DNA from: Pseudomonadota bacterium
GTDB lineage: Bacteria > Pseudomonadota > Alphaproteobacteria > Rhodobacterales > Rhodobacteraceae
Assembly: GCA_963205235.1 (NCBI GenBank)
Contig: CAUJIP010000038.1
Coordinates: 1-64,000, forward strand
Direction: 5' to 3'
Length of the DNA stretch: 64,000 nucleotides
Shown: piece by piece, positions 57,572 through 64,000 of the stretch
Position numbering within the stretch: the first letter of the stretch is position 1
Layout: each line of letters starts with the position of its first letter
The notes under the pieces: model-generated
What the model was told of the DNA's origin: nothing
What the model saw: the letters and a program-made list of their open reading frames with translations, nothing else
The model's database searches: none
Made by a program: the position numbers and the translations under genes

Positions 57572-58414
57572 CTACCAGTGGCCCGAAGCCCCCCCCCCGG
57601 AAGACGACCCGCCGCCGCTTGACCCGCTGTCCGAATGACTTGACGAACTGCTGTCGCTCAACATGGCAATCGTATAGGGCCGATCTTCGACAAAACTGCA
57701 GAAACTGCAGGTCAGATGGGTGATGCCACTGCCAGAACTGTAGGACGTGGCGGACTGCATCACCTCATGCTGGCGCTGCAGACCGGGCTGGCCGCAGCTT
57801 GGGCAACGCACATAGGCACCATACATCCTTTTGCCGATACCGATGATCCAGCGGACCACCCACAACACAACCGCCCCGATCAGCATCAGCGGCCAGCTGT
57901 CCGCCAACCCGACCCAGCGCCCCTCGGCAAAGGGCAGGGCGATCATGTCCTTGATTCCCGCCACGCCCGCAAGAATACCCTCGGCCATCCGCCCGTCGCG
58001 AAAACGCGGCAGCATCGTGTTGTCGATCACCGTCTGAGCGCGCGAGTCGTAGGTCCAGGAAAACCCAGACCCAAGCTCGATCCGCATCGCCCGGTCGTCA
58101 CTGGCGACCAACAGCAACACGCCGTCATCCTTGGCCGCATCACCGATCCGCAAGTTATTGAACAGCGCGGTGGCATAGGCCTCAAGGCTTTGGCCCGCGC
58201 CGCCATGATTGGCAAGACGGTCCATGGTGATCACCACCAGCGCAACCCCTGTCTCGGCGCGGATGTCCTGAATGTCCGCCCGCAGCTGGGTTTCCTCGGC
58301 CGGGGACAACAGGTTTGCAAGGTCGGCAATCCCGTCAGCATCGGGCCGGGGCAGACCATCGGCCAAGGCGGCAAAGGGGAACAGAAGGACCGCAAGGAAC
58401 AGCTTCAGGCGCAT
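57572..58414 (-). CDS. TPM-domain (Psb32/YgcG-like) membrane protein
   Basis: The 280-residue product has a signal peptide (MRLKLFLAVLLFPFAALADG), then a periplasmic TPM domain: DLANLLSPAEETQL, VALVVITMDRLA, DDGVLLLVASDDRAMRIELG, and RFRDGRMAEGILAGVAG. A transmembrane helix (about 185-205) follows, then a cytosolic tail with two CxxC pairs (RCPSCGQ and TCSFCSF) that could bind zinc, and a low-complexity Ser/Gly end. TPM domains may have phosphatase activity or act in photosystem/envelope repair; the role here is unknown. The ATG at 58414 fits the signal. Four 11-bp repeats lie upstream. Confidence 0.85.
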   Translation of the reverse strand: MRLKLFLAVLLFPFAALADGLPRPDADGIADLANLLSPAEETQLRADIQDIRAETGVALVVITMDRLANHGGAGQSLEAYATALFNNLRIGDAAKDDGVLLLVASDDRAMRIELGSGFSWTYDSRAQTVIDNTMLPRFRDGRMAEGILAGVAGIKDMIALPFAEGRWVGLADSWPLMLIGAVVLWVVRWIIGIGKRMYGAYVRCPSCGQPGLQRQHEVMQSATSYSSGSGITHLTCSFCSFVEDRPYTIAMLSDSSSSSHSDSGSSGGGSSSGGGASGHW

Positions 58415-58495
58415 CAAACTACTCCCCGGTTCCGGGCTGCGTCGTGGAAAGGCCCCGATTCGTTGCCGTTGGTTAATGCGGCGCACGCCCCACCG

Positions 58496-58539
58496 GGGGC
58501 AAGACAAAAGGAAGACGAAAGCAAGACGCAAGGAAGACA
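58496..58539 (-). promoter_or_regulatory. Four 11-bp direct repeats GTCTTsC-N4
   Basis: On the minus strand four consecutive 11-base units begin GTCTTCC, GTCTTGC, GTCTTCC and GTCTTGC, each followed by four variable bases. The 7+4 layout in one-helical-turn steps is that of Pho-box-like sites for OmpR/PhoB-type regulators, but the half-site is not the Pho consensus. They end about 82 bases before the TPM gene start. Confidence 0.5.
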
Positions 58540-58591
58540 GCGAAAATCGCCGGAAAGCCGACCGTAAAGCCAGCGTTCTCAAGACCTTGAC

Positions 58592-59062
58592 CTAGCGGCT
58601 GGCTGACCGGGCATTGGTCGCACCCTGCACCACGATCTCGTTCACGAACTCAAGCTTGTAGTCCGACACATAGATCGCCACGTCAATCTCACGCGACCGG
58701 GGGATGTTGGCATCGGTCGGCTTGTCCGGCTGCGACAGTCGAAATTCATAGACCAGCACGCCGGTTTCATCCGTCGGCTTCAACACCAGTTCGGCATCCC
58801 ACCAGCCTTGGGTCGGCGGCAAACCCCTTGCCCGAACAATGGCCCCACCCGGAATGGGTTCTACCTTCAGGTCAAGCACGGTTTCCACCAGTGGCCGCGT
58901 ATCCGACGGATCCTCTGGCACATCCACCGCCACCCGGGTTTCGGACCGTTTGAACCAGTTGAACGGGTTCAGCTTGCTGTCGCGCATCCCCCCACAGCCC
59001 GCAAGGGCGATGACCAGCGTGGCGGCAAGCAGCGGGCGAAGAACCGAAGGGGCAGCGGGCAT
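58592..59062 (-). CDS. Lipoprotein of unknown function
   Basis: The 156-residue product has a lipoprotein signal (RPLLAATLVIALAGC, with lipid site at Cys23), then a mature domain without motifs known to me. It has SKLNPFNWFKRSE near the start, GGAIVRARGLPPTQGWWDAELVL in the middle, and REIDVAIYVSDYKLEFVNEIVV towards the end, looking like a beta-rich domain. It lies upstream of the TPM gene on the same strand with a gap holding the 11-bp repeats, and is divergent from sufE. Confidence 0.8.
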   Translation of the reverse strand: MPAAPSVLRPLLAATLVIALAGCGGMRDSKLNPFNWFKRSETRVAVDVPEDPSDTRPLVETVLDLKVEPIPGGAIVRARGLPPTQGWWDAELVLKPTDETGVLVYEFRLSQPDKPTDANIPRSREIDVAIYVSDYKLEFVNEIVVQGATNARSASR

Positions 59063-59194
59063 GGAAGCTTTCCTGTACGACTGTCCCTTGGGTAGCCGAT
59101 GGGGCGGCGTTTGAAAAGCGCTTCCGAACAGCGCATCCTTGGGGCTGGACCTTTCGCGCCCGTCGCCTTACCTCAACCGGGAACGGAGAGCGCC

Positions 59195-59605
59195 ATGGCA
59201 ACCGCAGCCTTTGAAGAAATCGCCGAAACCTTCGACTTCCTGGATGATTGGGAGGAACGGTATCGCCATGTGATCGAGCTTGGCAAAGCGATGCCGCCAC
59301 TCGACGAAAGCTTCAAGGTCCCCGCGCTGAAAGTGCAGGGCTGCGCCAGTCAGGTCTGGCTGCGCCCGATGCCTCGCGACGGCAAGTTCGACTTTCAGGG
59401 CGACTCGGATGCGATGATCGTCCGGGGCCTGATTGCCGTCCTGCACGCGCTTTACGCAGGCGTTCCGCTTGCCGATGTCGCCAAGATTGACGCCACCGCG
59501 GAACTTGGTCGCCTTGGCCTGAACGAACACCTCTCCAGCCAGCGCTCAAACGGCGTGCGGGCGATGGTCGAGCGTATCCGCGAAGAAGCCGCTAGCCGCG
59601 CGTGA
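59195..59605 (+). CDS. sufE: Cysteine desulfuration protein SufE
   Basis: SufE accepts sulfur from SufS onto a conserved Cys and passes it to the SUF iron-sulfur assembly system. The 136-residue product has EEIAETFDFLDDWEERYRHVIELGK and the acceptor Cys50 in KVQGCASQVW, matching E. coli Cys51. The ATG at 59195 is the family start with CGGAGAG close upstream. No suf operon is adjacent; sufE is often separate in Rhodobacteraceae. Its end overlaps the convergent DUF427 gene by 14 bases. Confidence 0.95.
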   Translation: MATAAFEEIAETFDFLDDWEERYRHVIELGKAMPPLDESFKVPALKVQGCASQVWLRPMPRDGKFDFQGDSDAMIVRGLIAVLHALYAGVPLADVAKIDATAELGRLGLNEHLSSQRSNGVRAMVERIREEAASRA

Positions 59606-59933
59606 CCTTTACACGGTCGGGGTAAAACGCCAGATGCCCGGCAATCGCCGCGACATCGTCTTTGGGCGTTTCATACGACCAGACCGCATTGGCCAGCATC
59701 CCGAAGTCGCCCTTGATGGAATAATAGCTGGCCTGACCCTTCCACGGGCATTTCGTCGTGTGACGGGTCGCGACAAGCCGGACCATGTCGATATCTTCGC
59801 GCGGGACATAGACCACGGGCGGGTTGCTCCCCTCACGCAGTTCCAGCGCGCCACGGCTGGTGCCAAGCACCGTCGACCCCGCCGTCACCGTGACCGGCCC
59901 ATCAATCGGCGATATCGTGATGTGATCGGCCAT
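59592..59933 (-). CDS. DUF427 family protein
   Basis: The 113-residue product has the DUF427 signature: an N-terminal strand region (ITISPIDGPVTVTAGSTVLG), the PPVVYVPREDIDM segment, and the conserved TKCPWKGQASYYSI motif with WSYETPKDDVAAIAGHLAFYPDRV at the end. No reaction is established. Length and start are normal. It lies nine bases downstream of pepP on the same strand and probably shares its transcript. Confidence 0.9.
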   Translation of the reverse strand: MADHITISPIDGPVTVTAGSTVLGTSRGALELREGSNPPVVYVPREDIDMVRLVATRHTTKCPWKGQASYYSIKGDFGMLANAVWSYETPKDDVAAIAGHLAFYPDRVKVTRG

Positions 59934-59942
59934 TCCATTCCC

Positions 59943-61742
59943 TCAGATCGGGGCGCATGCCCTCTGCAGCCAGTCCAGCGTCGCACCGGAAACCCGGTTT
60001 CCAAGCTTTGCCAGCACCTCGGCGTGATAGGCGTTCAGCCACTGGCGTTCCCCCGGCGAAAGCTCCGACGCCAGGATCAATCGGCGGTCAAAAGGCACGA
60101 AGGTGATGGTTTCAAACGACAATTGCGCCCGCATATCGCCCAGGGGTGGCGCGGTTTCCACCACGATCAGGTTCTCCAGCCTTATGCCGAAGGCCCCTTC
60201 GCGATAGTAGCCGGGTTCGTTCGACAGGATCATGCCGGGTTCCAGCGGAACCTCGGACACCCGCGAAATCCGCTGCGGGCCTTCATGCACCGACAGGAAC
60301 GCGCCCACACCATGCCCGGTACCATGGTCGAAATCCTGCCCCGCAACCCAAAGGTTGAACCGGGCCAAGCCGTCAATGTCGCGGCCCGTGATGCCCTTGG
60401 GAAACCGCACCCGGCTGATTGCGATCACGCCTTGCAGAACCCGAGTGTACTGAACCCGCGCTTCCTCACCTGGATCGCCAATCGCGATGGTGCGGGTGAT
60501 GTCGGTCGTTCCGTCCAGATACTGCGCGCCGCTGTCGACCAGCAAAAGTTCATTCGCCCCGACCGGACGGTTGCTCTCCTCGGTCACCCGGTAGTGCATG
60601 ATCGCGCCGTTCGGCCCCGACCCGCAGATCGTGTCGAAACTGATGTCATGCAGCGCGTTCGTCGCCCGCCGGAACCCTTCCAGCGCCTGCACCACCGAAA
60701 TTTCGGTCAGTCCGCCACCGGGAGAAGCCTCATCCAGCCAGCGCAGGAACTCCACCATCGCCGCCCCGTCGCGAAGGTGAGCTTCCCGTGTGGCAGCAAT
60801 CTCGGCGGCATTCTTGCAGGCCTTGGAAAGGCGGCAAGGGTCATCGCCCCATTGAACCTCGATCCCGGCGGCCTTCAGGATATCGGCCACGGCAAGCGGG
60901 GCTGTCCCCTTGTCCACCCTGACCGGACCCGCAAGGGATTTCAGCGCCGGGGCAAACCCGTCAACCGGGTGAAGGGTCACCCCTTCCCCAAGATGCGCTC
61001 GCACGGCATCGTCCAACTTGGCCGGATCAAGGAAAAGATCGACCTTCCCGTCGTCCAGAAGCACGGCAAAGGCATGCACGATCGGGTTCTTCGGCACATC
61101 CGCGCCCCGAATGTTCAAAAGCCAGCAAAGCGAATCCGGCAGTGTGATGACGGATGCCTTCTGCCCCGCTTTCCGCAACCCCTCGGCCAGCCGCGCGCGT
61201 TTGGAGGCACTCGATTCCCCCGCCAAGACTTCGGGATGTGCAAAGGCCCGGCCGCAAGGCGTGTCCGGCTGATTCACCCAGATCGCATCGACCGGATTCT
61301 TGGCCACCGACACCAGCGTCACGCCGGACCCGACAAGCGCCGTCTCGATCTTGGCAATCTCATCCGCCGTATGAAGCCAGGGGTCAAACCCCACCTGTCC
61401 CGCCGTCAGGCTTTCCCTGATCCACTCACCCGCTTTCACCTCGGGCCACGGTACCGGCGTAAAGTCCATCAACGCAACCTGACCCTTGACCTGCGTCCGG
61501 TAGCGCCCGTCGATGAACACCCCCGCCACATCCGGCAACACCACCGCAAAACCCGCCGATCCGGTAAACCCGGTCAGCCATTGCAACCGTTCATCCCGCG
61601 CGGCGACATATTCGCCCTGATGCACGTCCGACCGGGGAATGATAAAGCCTTGCAGCCCCATTGCGCCCAGCCGCGCCCGCAAGGCGGCCAACCGGGGCGG
61701 ACCCTGATCGGGCGAGGCATGACTTTCAAAGGTCTGGAACAT
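59943..61742 (-). CDS. pepP: Xaa-Pro aminopeptidase (M24B)
   Basis: This enzyme removes N-terminal residues before proline. The 599-residue product has two creatinase-like N-terminal domains and the M24 catalytic domain: metal ligands in LLLVDSGAQYLDGTTDITRT (two Asp), GHGVGAFLSVHEGP (His), MILSNEPGYY (Glu) and RLENLIVVE (Glu). The length near 600 fits the three-domain aminopeptidase P group (XPNPEP1-like), rather than the 440-residue E. coli PepP. The metal and cytoplasmic location are inferred. DUF427 follows. Confidence 0.93.
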   Translation of the reverse strand: MFQTFESHASPDQGPPRLAALRARLGAMGLQGFIIPRSDVHQGEYVAARDERLQWLTGFTGSAGFAVVLPDVAGVFIDGRYRTQVKGQVALMDFTPVPWPEVKAGEWIRESLTAGQVGFDPWLHTADEIAKIETALVGSGVTLVSVAKNPVDAIWVNQPDTPCGRAFAHPEVLAGESSASKRARLAEGLRKAGQKASVITLPDSLCWLLNIRGADVPKNPIVHAFAVLLDDGKVDLFLDPAKLDDAVRAHLGEGVTLHPVDGFAPALKSLAGPVRVDKGTAPLAVADILKAAGIEVQWGDDPCRLSKACKNAAEIAATREAHLRDGAAMVEFLRWLDEASPGGGLTEISVVQALEGFRRATNALHDISFDTICGSGPNGAIMHYRVTEESNRPVGANELLLVDSGAQYLDGTTDITRTIAIGDPGEEARVQYTRVLQGVIAISRVRFPKGITGRDIDGLARFNLWVAGQDFDHGTGHGVGAFLSVHEGPQRISRVSEVPLEPGMILSNEPGYYREGAFGIRLENLIVVETAPPLGDMRAQLSFETITFVPFDRRLILASELSPGERQWLNAYHAEVLAKLGNRVSGATLDWLQRACAPI

Positions 61743-61801
61743 CGGCTTTCCTCTTGGCCCAAATACTCATCTTGCGACGGTTCAGCACAGGCTGCGGAAA
61801 G

Positions 61802-63670
61802 TTACCCCGCCCGCCGCATTCCCAGGGCGCGTGCGCGTTTCTTGGGGTCGACCTCGAACAGGGCGGCCAGTTGCTCGGTCATCGCGCCCGCCAACTGCTC
61901 GACATCCGTGATCGTCACCGCGCGCTGGTAATATCGGGTCACGTCATGGCCGATGCCGATGGCGATCAGTTCCACCGCGCGGCGGCGTTCGACCATGGCG
62001 ATCACGTCGCGCAGGTGTTTTTCCAGATAGTTCGCGGGGTTGACCGACAAGGTGCTGTCATCCACTGGCGCGCCGTCGGAGATCACCATCATGATCTTGC
62101 GCGCTTCGGGCCGGTGCATCGCCCGCCGGTGGGCCCATTCCAGCGCCTCGCCGTCGATGTTTTCCTTGAGCAAGCCTTCCTTCATCATCAGGCCAAGGTT
62201 TGGCCTGACCCGCCGCCAAGGTGCGTCGGCGGATTTATAGATGATGTGGCGCAGATCGTTCAGCCGCCCCGGCATCTGCGGGCGGCCCTGTGCCAGCCAG
62301 CGTTCGCGGCTTTGCCCGCCCTTCCAGGCGCGGGTGGTGAAACCCAGGATCTCGACCTTGACCGAGCAGCGTTCCAGCGTGCGGGCCAACACATCCGCAC
62401 AGATCGCCGCGATGGAGATTGGCCGCCCCCGCATGGAGCCGGAGTTGTCGAGGAGAAGCGTCACGCAGGTATCGCGGAACTCGGTGTCCTTTTCCTGCTT
62501 GAAGGACAAGGGGGTCGTCGGGTTCGCCACCACCCGTGCCAGGCGGCCCGCGTCCAGCGTGCCTTCTTCAAGGTCGAACAGCCAGGACCGGTTCTGCTGC
62601 GCCTGCAACCGGCGCTGGAGCTTGTTGGCCAAGCGGCTGACCGCACCCTTCAGCGGTTCAAGCTGCTGGTCGAGATAGGCCCGCAGCCGTTCCAGCTCGG
62701 CCGGTTCTGCCAGATCTTCGGCTTTGATTTCCTCGTCAAAGTCGGTGGTATAGACCGTATAGTTCGGGTCAGCGTCGGAATGCGGGGCAGGGGGGGGCGG
62801 CTCCAGCGGGGCCTCGCCTTCGGGAAGCTCGGACTCGTCGCCCTGCTCCATGTCGGCGCTGTCCTCCATCGTGACCTGCGCCTGATTCTGGTCCTGCTGT
62901 TCTTCCTGACTGCGCTCGGGCGTGGCCTCGGCGTCTTCGCTTTCGTCCTGCTCTTCGCCGGTGCTGTCGGGGCTGTCCTGATCTTCTTCCGCCTGATCGC
63001 CCGCGTCATCCTGGGGCGCGTCGGGGTCGTCGCCCAACTGGTCGCCATAGCCCAGATCGGCAATCACCTTCCGGGCAAGCCGCGCGAAAGCCGCCTGATC
63101 GGCCAGCACATGGTCAAGGTTCTGCAGCGTCTCGCCCGCCTGATCTTCGACGAACCCGCGCCAAAGATCGGCGGCATGCGCGGCCGATTTCGGCAGGTCG
63201 CGCCCCGTCGCCATCTGCCGCACCAGATACCCCGCCGCCACCGGCAAGGGCACCTCGGAGGCCTGAGACACCTGACCATAGCCCTTGCGGTCGGCCTCAT
63301 GCGCGATCTTGGCGTCGATGTTGCCAGCAGTCCCCGGCATTTCGCGGGCGCCCACGGCCTCGCACCGCGCGTTTTCCATCGCCTCGTAAATGTCGCGCGC
63401 CAAAGGCCCGGTGGGCGCATAGCGGGCGGCGACCCCGTCATCGTGGAACTTGCGCCGAAGGGCAAAAGCATCGGCGGTGCCACGCGCCAAAAGCACCTCG
63501 TCCCGCGTCATCCGGCGGCTGACCTGAGGCAGGCGCACGCCTTCCTTGTTCATCCCCGCAGGGTCGACCGAATAGGTCACCGTCATCTCGGGGTCATCCG
63601 CCAAAGTGCGGGTGGCCTCGGCCAGGGCTTTCTTGAACGGATCGGCGGGGTTGTCGCTGTTCTTCATCAT
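61802..63670 (-). CDS. cobT: Cobaltochelatase subunit CobT
   Basis: CobT, with CobS, forms the AAA-driven part of the aerobic cobaltochelatase that inserts cobalt into hydrogenobyrinic acid a,c-diamide for cobalamin synthesis. The 622-residue product has the N-terminal domain, a strongly acidic linker (about residues 210-300, rich in Asp/Glu/Gln), and a C-terminal VWA domain with MIDAS motif [11 protein letters not shown]. Two ATGs (63670, 63667) and a TTG overlapping the racemase stop are start candidates. CobS and CobN are not in the window. It follows the racemase-family gene closely. Confidence 0.93.
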   Translation of the reverse strand: MMKNSDNPADPFKKALAEATRTLADDPEMTVTYSVDPAGMNKEGVRLPQVSRRMTRDEVLLARGTADAFALRRKFHDDGVAARYAPTGPLARDIYEAMENARCEAVGAREMPGTAGNIDAKIAHEADRKGYGQVSQASEVPLPVAAGYLVRQMATGRDLPKSAAHAADLWRGFVEDQAGETLQNLDHVLADQAAFARLARKVIADLGYGDQLGDDPDAPQDDAGDQAEEDQDSPDSTGEEQDESEDAEATPERSQEEQQDQNQAQVTMEDSADMEQGDESELPEGEAPLEPPPPAPHSDADPNYTVYTTDFDEEIKAEDLAEPAELERLRAYLDQQLEPLKGAVSRLANKLQRRLQAQQNRSWLFDLEEGTLDAGRLARVVANPTTPLSFKQEKDTEFRDTCVTLLLDNSGSMRGRPISIAAICADVLARTLERCSVKVEILGFTTRAWKGGQSRERWLAQGRPQMPGRLNDLRHIIYKSADAPWRRVRPNLGLMMKEGLLKENIDGEALEWAHRRAMHRPEARKIMMVISDGAPVDDSTLSVNPANYLEKHLRDVIAMVERRRAVELIAIGIGHDVTRYYQRAVTITDVEQLAGAMTEQLAALFEVDPKKRARALGMRRAG

Positions 63671-63675
63671 GGCCG

Positions 63676-64000
63676 TCAACCTATCCCCGGAAGCGTCCGA
63701 CTGCCAGAGGCCAGATCAGCCAGAAGCGCCACATGCACATCAAGGGCGTCGATGACGCGGTAGGGGGTTTCCTGCCCGTCAAAGGCCAGGTTCAGGTCGG
63801 TTCCCGCCAACACCACCGCCTGCGCGCCCTGATCCACAAGCTGTTGACCTGCCTTCAGAAATGCCGCGCGGTCGGCGGGGCTGCAGACCCCTGCCACCGC
63901 CATGTCCTGATAGCACTGGCCAAGGCTTTCGATCTGGTCCTCCAGCGCGATGGCGCGGGTGCGCCGAAGTTGGCCGTAAAGCCGCGTGCGCATCACGACC
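63676..64000 (-). CDS. Asp/Glu racemase-family protein, C-terminal part
   Basis: The frame is open through the right window edge, so only about the last 108 residues are visible. They carry the end of an aspartate/glutamate racemase-like fold: [13 protein letters not shown], an [13 protein letters not shown] stretch where the second catalytic Cys of the family is replaced by Thr-Asp, and [16 protein letters not shown]. This points to a family member that may be a racemase-like hydrolase or lyase rather than a two-Cys racemase. Its stop lies five bases before the cobT ATG. Confidence 0.75.
   Translation of the reverse strand, partial: VVMRTRLYGQLRRTRAIALEDQIESLGQCYQDMAVAGVCSPADRAAFLKAGQQLVDQGAQAVVLAGTDLNLAFDGQETPYRVIDALDVHVALLADLASGSRTLPGIG

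Noticed and set aside
59634-63763. Two long plus-strand frames opposite pepP and cobT
   Set aside because: Both lie antisense to genes with complete catalytic or MIDAS motifs and show shadow-like composition.

Overview
The window is GC-rich, densely packed chromosomal DNA of an alphaproteobacterium, most likely a Rhodobacteraceae member (Rhodobacter/Gemmobacter/Tabrizicola-like). This rests on several gene types and layouts: a System I cytochrome c block (ccmABCDG) behind yajC-secD-secF, a DddP-type DMSP lyase, an aerobic-type CobT, a separate type-I glnB-glnA pair, and many families typical of that group. No rRNA operon, complete insertion sequence, prophage or CRISPR array is visible. One tRNA gene is present.

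Layout: 1-3.4 kb carries an envelope and ribosome-assembly block (TPR protein, BamB-like propeller, der). 3.5-12 kb holds a TspO-like protein and serS on the minus strand, then yajC-secD-secF, a Mth938-like protein and ccmABCDG on the plus strand. 12-22 kb is a run of single genes: acnA, DUF1223, an LpxL/HtrB-like acyltransferase, an EamA transporter, a small beta-barrel, an orphan fliG, two secreted proteins sharing a cysteine motif, and purB. 22-31 kb has an EEP hydrolase, DUF1330, dddP, an alpha/beta-hydrolase that lacks its nucleophile serine, glnBA, and a mosaic nnr gene with a palindromic element inside its reading frame. 31-36.5 kb contains a membrane-anchored Hanks kinase, a DAO-type oxidoreductase, a dimethylformamidase-like protein and an acyltransferase.

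36.7-54 kb is the most unusual part. A 960-residue fusion of an FAD oxidoreductase with an acetoacetate-decarboxylase-like domain overlaps a class III cyclase/AAA/TPR signalling protein. A Crp-type regulator with an intact cyclic-nucleotide pocket follows. On the opposite strand lies a five-gene transcription unit: membrane fusion protein, RND pump with a His-rich loop, sulfide:quinone reductase-like flavoprotein, DUF2892 protein, and an ArsR-type repressor whose two cysteines have the spacing of the persulfide sensors BigR/SqrR. It looks like a sulfide-responsive oxidation-plus-efflux unit. Divergent from it, behind an FNR-like box, is an ABC exporter (ATPase, FtsX-type permease, HlyD adaptor).

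54-64 kb returns to housekeeping genes: a CAT-anticodon tRNA, purM-purN, DUF454, rnd, a TPM-domain protein preceded by four 11-bp direct repeats, a lipoprotein, sufE, DUF427, pepP, cobT and a racemase gene cut by the right edge. Functions are assigned from motifs and remembered family features only; no database search was run.
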